Source of the DNA: Aurelia coerulea | Lineage: Eukaryota; Cnidaria; Scyphozoa; Semaeostomeae; Ulmaridae | Length of the DNA stretch: 64,000 nucleotides | Direction of reading: 5' to 3' | Assembly: GCA_039566865.1 (NCBI GenBank) | Contig: CM076959.1 | Location: 3,703,501-3,767,500 of the forward strand | Shown here: piece by piece, positions 43,401 to 54,359 of the stretch | Numbering within the stretch: the first letter of the stretch is position 1 | Layout of the letters: every line of letters starts with the position of its first letter | Translations under genes and position numbers: made by a program | Notes under the pieces: generated by a model | The model's database searches: none | Told to the model about the DNA's origin: nothing | What the model saw: only the letters and a program-made list of their open reading frames with translations

Positions 43401-44269
43401 GCAACAGATGCGTTCTGGCATCAGAGGGGAAATTGTTGTGAGGATTTCACTCCTAGGGGGTAACTCTAGTATATTTAGGATAGCGGTCCTCATCACAGTA
43501 CACAACACAACCAAAAAAATAATTTTATGCATGAAAATAGTCAGACCCAAAAACTTAGATATTTTGATTCTCTTTATAAATTAAAATTTTTCTTTATCTT
43601 TTCTCAATTTCCCCAGTATTTGAGACCCAAACAAGGAAATAACAATAATTTTAGGAAACCAAACAAATTAACTGACTCAGAAAGATAATCTTTGTCCGCA
43701 TTACAGTAAACCCACTTATGGTAGGCCATGAAAACTTTTCAACATTTCCCTGCCCCCCCCCCCCCACCTGGGCAACAGTCCATACTGTATATTATACTTT
43801 TTGAGCAAGAAATAAAGTGCAAAGCAAAACAGCAAATACCCCCTATAATCCAGCAATACAGCAAACATCAAGAGGTACCCCTTCTTTGTAAAAAAGCAAT
43901 TTGCACAACTTTGCAATCAGTTTGCATCTAGTATGCTCCACTGTCCTTTCAGAGTTTGCAAGTTTGTATGGAGTTTGTGCAAATTTGAACGGGTTTGGTG
44001 CAAATTTCATCTGCTTTACAGGCTACTGTATTTACAAACTCCTAAATTTGAAGCATACTCAACAAACAAACTAACAGTAACCGTTGGGAGCAAAATTGTG
44101 ATTGAAGAGGTATTTGATACTATCACGAGTTCAGGAACCAACATTGTTCCAGAATTCCCAATTATTGCCAACAATTTCTTATTGTGGATCAATTTTTCAA
44201 CCTTTGTTTGGCGTTTTGGCAATAAGAGAAGGCAAAAGCCCCTGGTCTTCTATAAATGTTGTCTCTGAA

Positions 44270-46009
44270 AGGCTTCCAGGTTCTGGTAGTTTTGATGGGA
44301 TAAGATAAACCTAGTATTAAGTAACTGAGCTGCAAGGAAATTTCAAGGTTGTTTCTTCATGAATAATATCCAGATCAACAGAACATTGCAACACAAACAC
44401 TACTGTCCTTGCACCCATGCATTATTTATCATACTATACATTTTATACCAGGTGAGTAGAAAAACAAGGCCTGGCCTTTAAAAACAATACTGGTCCTAGA
44501 ATGTCATAAGCAATAATATTGAAGTGTCTTGTTTCATTGCCAATTGTTCAGTTTGATTGGGTAGTCTACCCTTCTCTTATCAGCCATTCCTTCCCATGGA
44601 TATAAGAGATTTTCTGCAGAAAGATCCTTTCAAAAACCTGCAAAATCGAGTGAAAAAACATGTGGAACTTCCCTTTTTGGTTTACTTCCAATTTACAATG
44701 ACATTTCATTCCAGGGGAAGACTTTTTCATCCTCCCAAGAGGATAGCACAACATGCTAAAACATTTTCAAGAAAATCAGAACAGAGTGGCTGATCTCAGC
44801 CCGGAAAAATTCTAAAACTAACTGAACATGCTGCCTATTTAGTCAGATATTGTTGCTTTAATATTTAGTTAGGTTTAGCAGTAGCTTTTCAAACAGCATG
44901 CGTTTTCTGACTCACATAATTTTTACATTAATTCTTAGCTGAAGAGCAAAACAACCTTATATGATGGAAGAAAAGAACAGGGAAACAGCTGCAACTTCTT
45001 TGAGCAAGACGGCACCACATAAATGTAAGAAATTTGGTCAAGCAAGGAAGGGACATTGCTGTAATATGGAAACAATGCAGCAATCACAAGGCAATTGAAA
45101 CAACCGTCATACTTCTACTGCAAAGCATCATTTACAAACTGAAATTATATATTACCTACTGTACCATACATGTATTCAAAAATAGTTTAATTGTTGTGTT
45201 CACACTGTTCTGAAGATTTATATCCCTTCTTGGTGTGACTTTGGTATTGCTCTCTTACGTGATGGTTAAAGCATGCTGGCAAGGGTCTACTGTATCTTGC
45301 ATTGTCAGAACCTAGAAAACCAAATAGCCACCAAACCAGCCATCAATATGCAACTGCAGGCATGAACCTGCAAAAACAGCAATAAACACAATGAGCCATT
45401 TGCAGCAAGGAATCTAAAGTTTCCTAAAATTGAATAATGACCCTTTGCCCTTCCATATAAATTATTTCACAAAGAATTTTTTAGAAAATAATAATAAAAT
45501 TCCAAATCCCCATTCCAAGCAGTTAAATACAATGGTATAATAATTACTTATGCCAATTACGATATGTAAAACTGGATTAGGCTCAAAGGGTGGAATTGTT
45601 CTGATATGGCTATTCTTGGTGTGCAGTCCATGGGAACAGGCCCATGATTTTTCCTAAATTGAATGCCCACTAAAACATGTAAATTGCAAAACCTTCAGTA
45701 ATAGTGTAAAGTCCTAAAAGCATCAGACTCATGATCTTTCCAGCCACATGTTCATATGTAGACAGATGCCAATGTGCAGGGTATTTTACATGATTATATA
45801 CACTACTCTTGTGAATATCTGAGAATTCTATTTTGAAAACATTTTATTTTCTTCCACAGAGAGGGGATACTTGAGCCCTTGACCCACATTTGTACAGGCG
45901 TGTGTATCCCTAATTATTTATTGACCAACCCATTTCTATGTTGTAACGATTGAATACTCTTATAAACAATGAAATTTGAAGGAATTTAGTGGTTATTAAA
46001 CCCATTTAT
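44270..46009. other. no gene seen
   Basis: About 1.7 kb of AT-rich sequence with only short frames (for example 44557-44793). No repeats, domains or splice-supported exons were noticed. Confidence 0.4.
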
Positions 46010-46206
46010 TCAAGATGTCGTCGTTAGGCCTAAAACGGCGTAGGAGACAACAATACAAGACAACAACACAGCCAGTCTTCGGGTCTTTATTTGGGTCAGC
46101 GCTTGTAATACGGCTCCCACGTTGAAAACAAATGACAGGGAGAAAGAAAAGCGAGGAACACAACGAAAGAAAAATGTAGAATCATCACATAAACTTACCA
46201 TACATC

Positions 46207-46469
46207 CGTCGATTCCCTGCCATCGAATCGAGATCTGCTTCGTTCGGTTCGTCATCGGGCCTATCGTCCTCTTCGCTCGATGTTGCAAGAGGTTCGTCTT
46301 GATATGGTTCAAATGGCGCTGCTGCTTCTCCAAAATCGTAAATTTCATTTTCTCTGTCTTCCAGAATATCTTTGTCACTGTTCTCCGCCAACATTAACTC
46401 AGAAATACCGCTGCTATCCCTACTGTCAGAAATTTTCCGAGAGGAGCAGTTCAATCCTACGTGCTTCAA
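46207..46469 (-). CDS. first exon with acidic 'EPYQDEP' motif
   Basis: The minus-strand ATG at 46469 opens 87 codons (MKHVGLNCSSRK...) rich in Asp and Glu, with APFEPYQDEPLATSSEEDD and ending in SMAGNRRMY before a strong donor (GTAAGTTTATG, starting near 46206). Acidic N-termini with a (F/I)EPYxxEP motif occur in many uncharacterised, often transposon-associated cnidarian proteins that carry a downstream P2X7-type zinc domain. That domain is not visible here, so the match is suggestive only. The exon sits 30 bp inside the inverted 20-mer at 46499-46518. Confidence 0.45.
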
Positions 46470-46640
46470 CAGTCACAAGACTTTATTGAAATGAAATGTG
46501 CCCACTTGAATACGTCACTCGCCCCAGGCTCTTGTCAATCGACCTCCCACCAAAAAACCCCCCAAAACTCACTGTTCCGCACCCCAAATATAAAAATTAG
46601 GGTCATTTTCGCATTCAGCGATGTTGGTTTCCTTCAGTAA

Positions 46641-47713
46641 GCTTAAAAAGCAAAATTCATCTCTTTCATTTCGGTGGCACTTTAAAGCACCAACAAAGAC
46701 AGAGCGAGCTGAGCTTGAATCTGCCTCTGGTGTTAGATACAGTGAATTGTTTCGCCTGCCGTATTTTGATCCAATACATGCACATGTGGTTGATCCAATG
46801 CACAACCTGTTGCTTGGTACGGCTAAGCATACTTTTAATGTCTGGGTTGATACTAGCATGGTCACAAATAACACAATTGCCCAAATCGACAAATTGATGG
46901 CAGATGTGTCAAAAGGAAAAGAAATCGGAAGAGCAACAAAATCTTACCACAAACAATAGGGCTCTTAGCATCACAATGATGAGAAAGTTTATCGAGGGAG
47001 TTAAGATCTTTCCATCATATCAACAAATGGAAGTCAATGATTTACACTCTTTGAAAGAATTTAATTTAACAAACGATCATTTCACATCTACATGTATTCC
47101 TTTGGATTTGATTTGGCGAAAGGATTTTCTAAGTGACTGTGATTTAAGTGCCATATTACATTGTAACATTTCAGTGCCAAAATTAGATTCGCTGAGGGAA
47201 CCTGAAAGAAATGAGCTGAGTGGAATGATTACATCATTATTCAACAAGAAACGACTTATTCATTTGTCAAAATTTGTAAAATCACACAATCGTGTTCTGC
47301 TACGAAGGGAAACATTGTGTACACAGCATTACCGTGGTGGCTCTTTTAAAGATAACTTTGTTTTGTCAAGGTATCAAGAAAATGGCCATTCTGCGACTCG
47401 TCCTGCCTCTGTTGATGCTCTTTTTGAAATTGAATGTGAATTTGAAGATGAAGGACGCCATGTCGCCACAGCAGAAATGATGTTCGCCAGGCTCAAATTC
47501 TTTGCAAGCTATCCAGAAGCAGATTTTTACGGGGAAAGATCTCCAATGAAACTTTGGTCAACTGAGATCTCAATGACAAAACTTGTTCCGATTAATTTCA
47601 TACAGAAGAAAGTTTTGGAAACGAAAGCAAAAGCATATTTTGAACACACTGTTGTAACAAACAACACGAGAAGTAGGGTGAGGGGTTCAGATATTGTGTT
47701 GTATGTTATATGA
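46641..47713 (+). pseudogene. EnSpm/CACTA tnp2-type transposase, 3' part, internally deleted
   Basis: The first frame reads RWHFKAPTKTERAELESASG, VRYSELFRLPYFDPIHAHV, VDPMHNLLLGTAKH and DKLMADVSKGKEIG, the core tnp2 signature. The coding then jumps to another frame (46904-47713) with NNRALSITMMRKFIEG, SKFVKSHNRVLLRRETLCTQ, RHVATAEMMFARLKFFASYP and LVPINFIQKK, the C-terminal region of the family. The segment between them (normally about 150 codons) is missing, so this copy has an internal deletion plus frameshift. It is the continuation of the gene at 41186-42271. Confidence 0.75.
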
Positions 47714-49019
47714 CGCATCTCTTATTGCAACCATACTTAAGAGCTGATAGTTACTTGACAGTGACGAGAAATAAATGCTAAATATTTTCATCAGAAAGTT
47801 AATGAAAGGCAAATACTAAAATTAACAGGTGAATGGGCAGGTATTTGGGCACATTTTTCCAAAATCTTTTCGTTTTTGACTTTGCCTGCTTTTCTTTTGC
47901 AACAATGTTTTTGAGGCTGACATTGTCGGTGGTTTTTGGACAGTGGTGGCGGTTTTTGGACGGCGGGTTCACAATGCAAAATGTACCAAGAAAATTATTT
48001 GTCTGTGTACGCTTGGCAAATATTATGTCTTATGCTTCATTTGTTTGTATTGTTGAATGCGAAAGCAATAGCTTGACTATCGGTTCTCGTAGTGACATTC
48101 TGGAGAGCTCTTGGCAAACCAATCCTTCAACTGGGAGATGGATGAGAAAATTTGTTTTTTTCACCTCATTACAACTCTCAATTCATCTATGTGCTGATAT
48201 TTATGAAAGAATATGACAATCCAAATCACATTTCAAATCTGAACTTTATTTATTCTCCCAAAAATTGTCCCAAATTTATTTTGTGTCCGAAAACCACCGC
48301 CGCAAACTTTTAAGACCATTTTGTCAGTCAGCCTACCCCTCCCCCCAATAGATTTGCCATCAACTAGTTTCTTTTTTGTGTAGGAAGTTTTCAGTTTCCT
48401 AAGTCGAGTGCCTAGCCTCTTCTGAACATGGTCAACACACTCTTTTTTGACAATGGTAACCTCTTCTCCATAGGGCTTTTGGTTTGATACAGTCTGATAT
48501 GTGGAGGAATCACCATCTCCTATGAAAGGTACCTATCTAAGGCCATGTTTTTCCTCTGATCTTTTGTACATTTCTGATACGCCATCAACTTCGGCCAGGT
48601 GAATTCCGCCGAAGTCGCGGAAACTATTGTTTTCACGAAAACAATAGCTTCCGCGGAATCAATTTTCCGCGTAATTCACTTTGGCCTTACACCCATAGTG
48701 ATGTTGTTGTTGTATCTTTATTTTCATAGATTTTAGAGAATGTATTTAAAACACTGACCGGACGAAAATTTGTCTCAACTGTGCGATTTGCTTCACCCTT
48801 ATCCAAAGGGCATACTTGTTGGGGATACGAATCGTCAAAGTTCAAAGCAACAGTCATCCCCTAAAAAGGAAACCTGTGATCATGCGCAGAAAGCATGTTT
48901 GCTTTTGTGGAAAGGATGTGGGCGGATACTCCTGCCACAATCCAAACAAGAATTAGCGAAGAGACAAAGAGATTCTCGCGCATGGTAATAGGTTTCCCAG
49001 CTGTTGATCTGCTTTGAAC
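47714..49019. other. unassigned frames and a small hairpin
   Basis: A 127-codon plus-strand frame (47833-48216; starts MGRYLGTFFQNLFVF) and a 72-codon frame (48770-48988) match nothing I know. 'gtggcggtttttggac' repeats near 47930-47960. The hairpin at 48594-48691 is listed separately. Confidence 0.25.
48594..48691. repeat. 98-bp imperfect palindrome
   Basis: 'cggccaggtgaattccgc' pairs with 'gcgtaattcactttggcc', and inside TCGCGGAAACTATTGTTTTC pairs with GAAAACAATAGCTTCCGCGG around a 3-base loop. It is a small hairpin, possibly a tiny MITE. Confidence 0.7.
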
Positions 49020-49690
49020 TTTACTAGCATAACAAAAGGCTTAGACAAAAGTGGCAGTCCTTGGTATCCTCAACAAATACTGCTGCACGCTTTCCTTTAT
49101 CTGGAAACATATGGCTTTGCAAGCAGCTGCCGCGCTGTTTATTGCACAGGTTAAGGGAGCAGTAAGTTCATCTGCAGCTAAATGCACTAGTTTTGGCGGA
49201 ATTTGATCTTCGCCGGTAGATTTTTTCCGTCCAAGGATCTCAGTAAAGCCCAGACCTCATGATGTTGCACCTTGTGAAATGAGAAGGAATTTGAAATATC
49301 ACTACCATCCCTTATGACAAGAACACTAGGGTGATCTTTGCACTTCTCTGGAATAAGCCCAACGAGTAGTCTATCATCATCATTTTTAACAGTATCGGCA
49401 ATGTTACAAGGTTTTTGTCCACTTGTTTTCTCGACTATATTAATGTAATGATTATTGAAAATCTCAGTCAACTCACTATCAGTAACAATTTGGTTGTTGT
49501 GTACCAAGGAAATATCATCACCGACCAAACCACCTTTATTAGAAAGGAAAGGTTTAAGCAGATTCCAGAAATCTTGATTAGGAATTAAACCTCCGGCAGT
49601 AGCCTTTTTGAAATGTTGTTTGGTTGCTTTCTTTTGTAAGGAAACGCATTTGTTGTGCTGCTTTTTATAGTTTGAAATTTAAGTCACAGT
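49020..49690 (-). mobile_element. LINE reverse transcriptase, N-terminal part
   Basis: The minus strand encodes QKKATKQHFKKATAGGLIPN, QDFWNLLKPFLSNKGG, ELTEIFNNHYINIVEKTSG, FSFHKVQHHEVWALLRSLDG and, past a stop near 49187, IPPKLVHLAADELTAPLTCA. This is the linker and RT motif 0-1 region of a CR1/L2-like LINE ('FNxxFxNI', 'LLxxLDxxKA', 'IPPKLxKxxA'). It breaks off near 49030 before the catalytic motifs. Confidence 0.75.
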
Positions 49691-49704
49691 TAGGCAAGAG
49701 GGTG

Positions 49705-49856
49705 ATCTATGTTTGCTCAGAAGGAAATTTTGATTTGAATGACAAAAAACTGTTGGGTGTGGTCAAACGATGATGTAAATAACTTAACAATTATTTTTGG
49801 AATATCATCATGTATATGTGGATTATCCAGAAATCCCTCTGAGCAAACATAGAGCT
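49705..49856. repeat. inverted pair around CTATGTTTGCTCAGA
   Basis: CTATGTTTGCTCAGAAGGAA (49707-49726) pairs with CCCTCTGAGCAAACATAG (about 49836-49853) around a loop of about 110 bases. No function is assigned. It could be the stem of a small element downstream of the 1125-aa gene. Confidence 0.6.
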
Positions 49857-50224
49857 ATTTAAGCTCTTCAATTTGGTATATCATTTGTCTACATAGGTTT
49901 AGCATGATCAGGCCATTTTAAAGGCAACCCTCTGTAGCCAAATTACCAAAATAAATGGATTCTTTAGTCTCTCACAATTTCAAAACAATTTAGTTTTGAA
50001 AATCGGACTTATAGAATTGAAGTTGTTGTAATTTTAGGTTTGAGGATTTGAGGCCTTTTGATGGACAATGATTTTGATTATTTGTATTGACACAGTCTCA
50101 GGAATGTGTAATTTCATGATCTCAAAATGGAAAGGAAGATTTGGACAACAACAAATTAAATTGACTGTTGCACTTGAACTGTAAAAGTTATTTATGCCAA
50201 ATTTGGAACATAAAGTCGCAACGG

Positions 50225-50735
50225 CTCAAGTTACATTTTGCACTAAACAATGGTTACCAAGGATACCATGTTGCCATAGCAACCATCATCGGCAAATAAA
50301 GAATGGCATGCAAATGTCACTCAGAAAGGGGAAATTGTGTACCCTTTAACACAGTAATTTATTAACGCTTAATAATGATTTTTAGTTGAACAATGGTAAC
50401 CATGGATACAATGTTTCCATAGCAACCGTTGACTGGACCGAAGAAAAGGGCAACAAATGCTAACTGAGGAGGCAAAAACTTCACATTACTTCATGGTAAC
50501 TGATATTGGCCCAAGTTACATTTGAAGTAACCAATGGCTGCCATGGTTACCATGGCAACCACTGATCAAAATTTACAGCATTTTGACGATAATCCTTTCT
50601 TTCAGTTGAAAAGTATTCCTTGCCATATCAATATGATGAAAATTATGTCATTGATGCCTTTTATTTTCAATGCTTTGAAATAAAAAAAGTCCCCAAAGCA
50701 TGCTAAACAGTAAACATAATCACCATGGCAACAAC
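50225..50735. repeat. degenerate tandem repeat carrying X-box (RFX-type) palindromes
   Basis: GTTGCCATAGCAAC (50270-50283), GTTTCCATAGCAAC (50413-50426), GTTACCATGGCAAC (50546-50559) and a partial CACCATGGCAAC (50721-50732) are spaced 143, 133 and about 175 bp apart. Similar flanks ('aagttacattttg', 'acaatggttacca') show they are units of one degenerate array. The first three fit the RFX-family X-box consensus. The array lies 250-760 bp beyond the stop codon of the 1125-aa gene. Regulatory function is speculation. Confidence 0.6.
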
Positions 50736-50981
50736 AAAACTGAATTTTGCAGCAACTAACTGCTATAACTTTTAACTTTGATAACTTTTGACTTTTAACT
50801 GTTATAACTTTTAACATCTGTTCTGTTTTAACTTCTGTTAACGTGGTAGAATGTTGATAGCGAAATAGCTACTGTCATAAACTAATTTAAACATAAATGC
50901 ACTACATAAGGTTTTTGTCAGCTTTATACAAATATGGTAGAACATTGATGACTATGTAGCAGAACATGTCAGGGAAAGCTC

Positions 50982-53900
50982 TTATTGTTCAATCTCCAGC
51001 TGACCAACTACCTTCAAATCTCCATTCACATAGTCTGTCATCAGCTCATATTGGAAAACATTATTGACATCTTCTTCATCATCACTGCTATCCTCATTAT
51101 CACCTGATGTATTGTCAACGTCATAAATGATCTCATATCTGGTATATAGTGGGTCGTTGCTTTTTCTAACAATGCGCGAAACAGTACCAGTGTAAATCAA
51201 CTTCTTCTTTCTTCTCTGAGACTCGCTCTCTTGGACCATGAAAGTGTGCTCTACTCTCTTTCCTACAAGATACATGGGGTCTGGTGGCATGTTTCTGTTT
51301 GGGCATGACTTTTTTGGGCAGGCTTTTGCAGAAATCTGCTTTGCTTTTCTTTTGCCATTTGCTTCTGCATCTGGGCTACCAATAATTTCCATTCCAGAAG
51401 AAGCCATCTCTTGTTTCTCCAGTCTGCTATGTCGTGCCAGTTCCAACTTTTCTTTCAGGATCTTCACTCTATCAGCATAAAGTTGCTTTCGATCTTCTTC
51501 ACTCAAAACAGTTGCACCAGTAATTCGGACTGTGTCTCCTTCTGAAATGTCTGCCAAATATTCATAATGTGGCGACGACTGGATAATTTCCCGCAGATTA
51601 GTAAATAAAGTATCATAGTTATTACCTGCAATTTTAAAAAGAAATGATTTATCTTTAGAAAACAATTTATCAGACTGAAGAACAGACTTTTGATACTTAA
51701 TTTGAGCTTCAATAGCTCTCTTCTTTTCTGTTGCCTTGGTGCATTTTCCCAAGAAGGATTCCATTTCTTGAACAGTTCTCCATTCATTGCCAAATTTGCT
51801 GATCTCTGCAACAAGTTTTGATCGGCGGACAACAGATCTTACTTTCTGTTCCTTCTTTGCCATTTGGTTTTGTTCCAAGATAGTCTTCCTTGCCAACATG
51901 TGCTCCTTCAATTGCTCTTTGTTGCGACATATTTCTTCATCTGCCCATTGTCTTGCCTCCTTGAAAACGTTTTCCATCTCTTCCTCACACATGCCTTCTA
52001 ATGATGTGGTATTCTTTCTAACAATAAGTGAAGCATCCAGGTATCCAGGAGTAGCATTTGGTCGGATTCGTACTTCTCTGTCCAAAAATCCCATGTTAGA
52101 CTCTGATGCTCTGTTGGTAAGGGGGCAATTTCTGACCCTATTCCTGTCTTTGGAACTATCTGCATGTTCACCACCAGTAAGGTACATCTCACATTGTCTC
52201 TCAAAGAGTATTTGGTGGTTTCGAAGGAGCAACTGCATGGCCAAAATTGTGAGTGCATCCAGCTCTGGATCCTTTGTATCATCAAACAGGGGCAATAGGG
52301 ATGGTGACAGCTGCATGGGTATGTTCTGGAAAACTGACTGTGGGTTTGTGAGCAAGTCTGTGGCGTCTTTCGCATACTCTGCTAAGGCTGCTTTCATTTG
52401 AATGCAATATGGCACCATGTCTAGAATATTTTTGCATGTCTTATCAAAGGCGGCTTGAAATGGGCCAGTGATACAGGCTTTGATGATACCAAGTGCTCTT
52501 GCACCAGCTAAAGGCACTTTCAAACCAAGCAATTCTGTGAGTGCTCTGGCAGTTTCTCCTGCATTTTGCTTTGCTCTGATGATGTCCAGAAAATGCTTCA
52601 GGTCAGTCCGATGCTTCCAAAGTGCTGCTCCATTGTGAAATGTGATATGAGCCCTGTTTCCAACTTCTTTTTCAAAGTCTGATTTTTTTGCCATTGTTTG
52701 GGTATTTTTCCGGCTCGCTCCATCCAAATCAACATTATCTATCCCACTAGAGCTATCATTAGACTCTAAAAATGCCTCAAACAAGTCAGATTTACCATAC
52801 GTTTCTGAGCCTTGCTGATGGCAAATTCTTGCAGCCAGTAAAATTGCATTGTATGTTGAGGAATTTCCTTTCCTGTGCAATGGGACATATGTATCTTCAC
52901 TAAGAGTGCACTTATCTAAATCAATCAAGCCCCTCTTGCATGCATCGTCACCCAGGTTGATTATAACATGTAAAAAGCAAAAGTGATGTTCTAAATCAGT
53001 CACTAGATTTTCTTCAACAGCACTGAGCCCAATATCATTGAGAAGCTTACTCCTAAATTCATTGAAAATTCTATTAAACTTCTTCATAACCTCACACCTG
53101 TCACTCATGGTACCTTTGATAGATATTAGCAAGTCCTTCAAATAACAGTCTTCACTCTTCCCTCCAACTCTGGATAGCACATTTGCCAATTTTGCAAGGC
53201 TGTCTTGGTTTGCTTTGAGAAGGCTTTCCCCAGTTTCTTGAGCCAAATGCTGTAGACCTATTGTCTTTACACCCTCACTGGTACTAACTATGGTAGTGTT
53301 GTACTTCTTCTTGAGCTTAGTTGTGCCATCATTAAGCAAAATATTAGAAATCTCCTTTCCATCTTTGTCCCTAAGGCATGATTTTCCAGCATTTACCAAA
53401 GCAAAAAACTCAGCTTCATACATAATCTTATTAACAGTTCCATATGAAGGTAGCCTATCAGGCCTCAAACCACACAGCTCTTCTGCAATAACTTGTATAG
53501 CTGGTGCAATGCTTCGCGTATTCAGTTTTAGCTCATGAAGTTTCATCACCACTTGTCTCATCTTGTCACTGAATTTACCATCTGCAAACAGCTGTAATTC
53601 CTTCTTTTCATTTGAATCAATGATTTCTTGCAAAGCCTTGTTTTCCCTCTCCAATTCTTTGATCTTAAGCCATTGCTCATCAATAACACCATCCAGCTGG
53701 TATGATTCTGTCTGTTTTGCTTTTCCCTTCCAAGCTGAGCATCTCCTCTCCAATTTCCTCTTCTTAGCCATCAGTTCATCAATTTCTTCTGCCCTTTGTC
53801 CAATTTCTTGTTGCAGATTTTCTGATGTGGCTCCAAGGTCTTCTGCTACCTTCTCTAGCTCCTTTTCTCGTTCGACTTTCTCCTTCAGATCATTTCTCAA

Positions 53901-54359
53901 CCCTTTTATCAAGCTTTTGTGTCTCCATTCACGATGTTTAACATTTGTATCTTTGTAGTATGAAACAGTCTTCTGAAGTTCCTTGATCTCAGATGCTTTC
54001 TCTTGGCATGTTTTTTCCAATACAGCAACTTTTCCAGTCAGGTTGTCAATTTCTATGTTTGATTCCACCACATAATCAGGTATTAAGGGACCACCAGCAT
54101 TTTCACCAATTTGTCCATCACCAACATCAAAGTCATCATTGAAAAGTGAAGCCAATTTTTCCTGATTTCCTTTCTTCTTTTTATCCTTGATCAGCAAAAC
54201 TACTTTTTTATTCAACTTATAAAGTCTACTATACAAAGCGGCTTCTTCTGTTGTCGTGTACTCGGGATTTTCAATTTTGAAACTTGCTACCAAGACTGAC
54301 CTTGTGCTACTACTGTTCTTCTTAAAAAATTCGTATGCTACTTTCTTACTTATAACCAT
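50982..54359 (-). CDS. intact 1125-aa DDE-transposase-like protein with coiled coil and C-terminal Tudor/SH3-like domain
   Basis: This is an uninterrupted single-exon frame from ATG 54359 (G at +4) to TAA/TAG at 50982. Residues 1-60 form a small basic helical region; 100-255 a long charged coiled coil; 265-320 (RSIAPAIQVIAEELCGLRPD, RLPSYGTVNKIM) a conserved helical block. A probable RNase-H-like core follows: D344 in NDGTTK, D420 in GTMSDR, C461/H464 in HFCFLHVIINLG, then ARALGIIKACITGPF at 620-634 and E753 in NRASESNMGFLDR. The tail 1027-1120 (LVGKRVEHTF, YTGTVSRIV, YEIIYDV, GDLKVVG) resembles a Tudor/SH3-like reader fold. I recognise the architecture as an uncharacterised multi-copy family of cnidarians and other animals, but know no name for it. 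The catalytic roles are inferred. No inverted repeats were found around it, so an active transposon, a recent copy and a domesticated gene all remain possible. Confidence 0.8.
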   Translation of the reverse strand: MVISKKVAYEFFKKNSSSTRSVLVASFKIENPEYTTTEEAALYSRLYKLNKKVVLLIKDKKKKGNQEKLASLFNDDFDVGDGQIGENAGGPLIPDYVVESNIEIDNLTGKVAVLEKTCQEKASEIKELQKTVSYYKDTNVKHREWRHKSLIKGLRNDLKEKVEREKELEKVAEDLGATSENLQQEIGQRAEEIDELMAKKRKLERRCSAWKGKAKQTESYQLDGVIDEQWLKIKELERENKALQEIIDSNEKKELQLFADGKFSDKMRQVVMKLHELKLNTRSIAPAIQVIAEELCGLRPDRLPSYGTVNKIMYEAEFFALVNAGKSCLRDKDGKEISNILLNDGTTKLKKKYNTTIVSTSEGVKTIGLQHLAQETGESLLKANQDSLAKLANVLSRVGGKSEDCYLKDLLISIKGTMSDRCEVMKKFNRIFNEFRSKLLNDIGLSAVEENLVTDLEHHFCFLHVIINLGDDACKRGLIDLDKCTLSEDTYVPLHRKGNSSTYNAILLAARICHQQGSETYGKSDLFEAFLESNDSSSGIDNVDLDGASRKNTQTMAKKSDFEKEVGNRAHITFHNGAALWKHRTDLKHFLDIIRAKQNAGETARALTELLGLKVPLAGARALGIIKACITGPFQAAFDKTCKNILDMVPYCIQMKAALAEYAKDATDLLTNPQSVFQNIPMQLSPSLLPLFDDTKDPELDALTILAMQLLLRNHQILFERQCEMYLTGGEHADSSKDRNRVRNCPLTNRASESNMGFLDREVRIRPNATPGYLDASLIVRKNTTSLEGMCEEEMENVFKEARQWADEEICRNKEQLKEHMLARKTILEQNQMAKKEQKVRSVVRRSKLVAEISKFGNEWRTVQEMESFLGKCTKATEKKRAIEAQIKYQKSVLQSDKLFSKDKSFLFKIAGNNYDTLFTNLREIIQSSPHYEYLADISEGDTVRITGATVLSEEDRKQLYADRVKILKEKLELARHSRLEKQEMASSGMEIIGSPDAEANGKRKAKQISAKACPKKSCPNRNMPPDPMYLVGKRVEHTFMVQESESQRRKKKLIYTGTVSRIVRKSNDPLYTRYEIIYDVDNTSGDNEDSSDDEEDVNNVFQYELMTDYVNGDLKVVGQLEIEQ

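Larger units (their letters stand above)
42272..46640. mobile_element. 4-kb insertion separating the two tnp2 parts
   Basis: The tnp2 homology breaks off and resumes at equivalent positions ('aaagtgcca' at about 42259 and 'aaagcacca' at 46684), so the interval looks inserted. GTGACGTATTCAAGTGGGCA at 42462-42481 occurs inverted at 46499-46518 and may mark the ends of the insert. It contains a minus-strand exon (46207-46469), 'TTATAAGAAAC' repeats (43090-43400) and small unassigned frames such as 43933-44268 and 44557-44793. No transposase of its own was recognised. Confidence 0.5.

Noticed and set aside
51787..52401. 204-codon plus-strand frame (and others at 53290, 53563, 51238)
   Set aside because: Antisense shadows of the 1125-codon minus-strand gene, which has the recognisable domain order.
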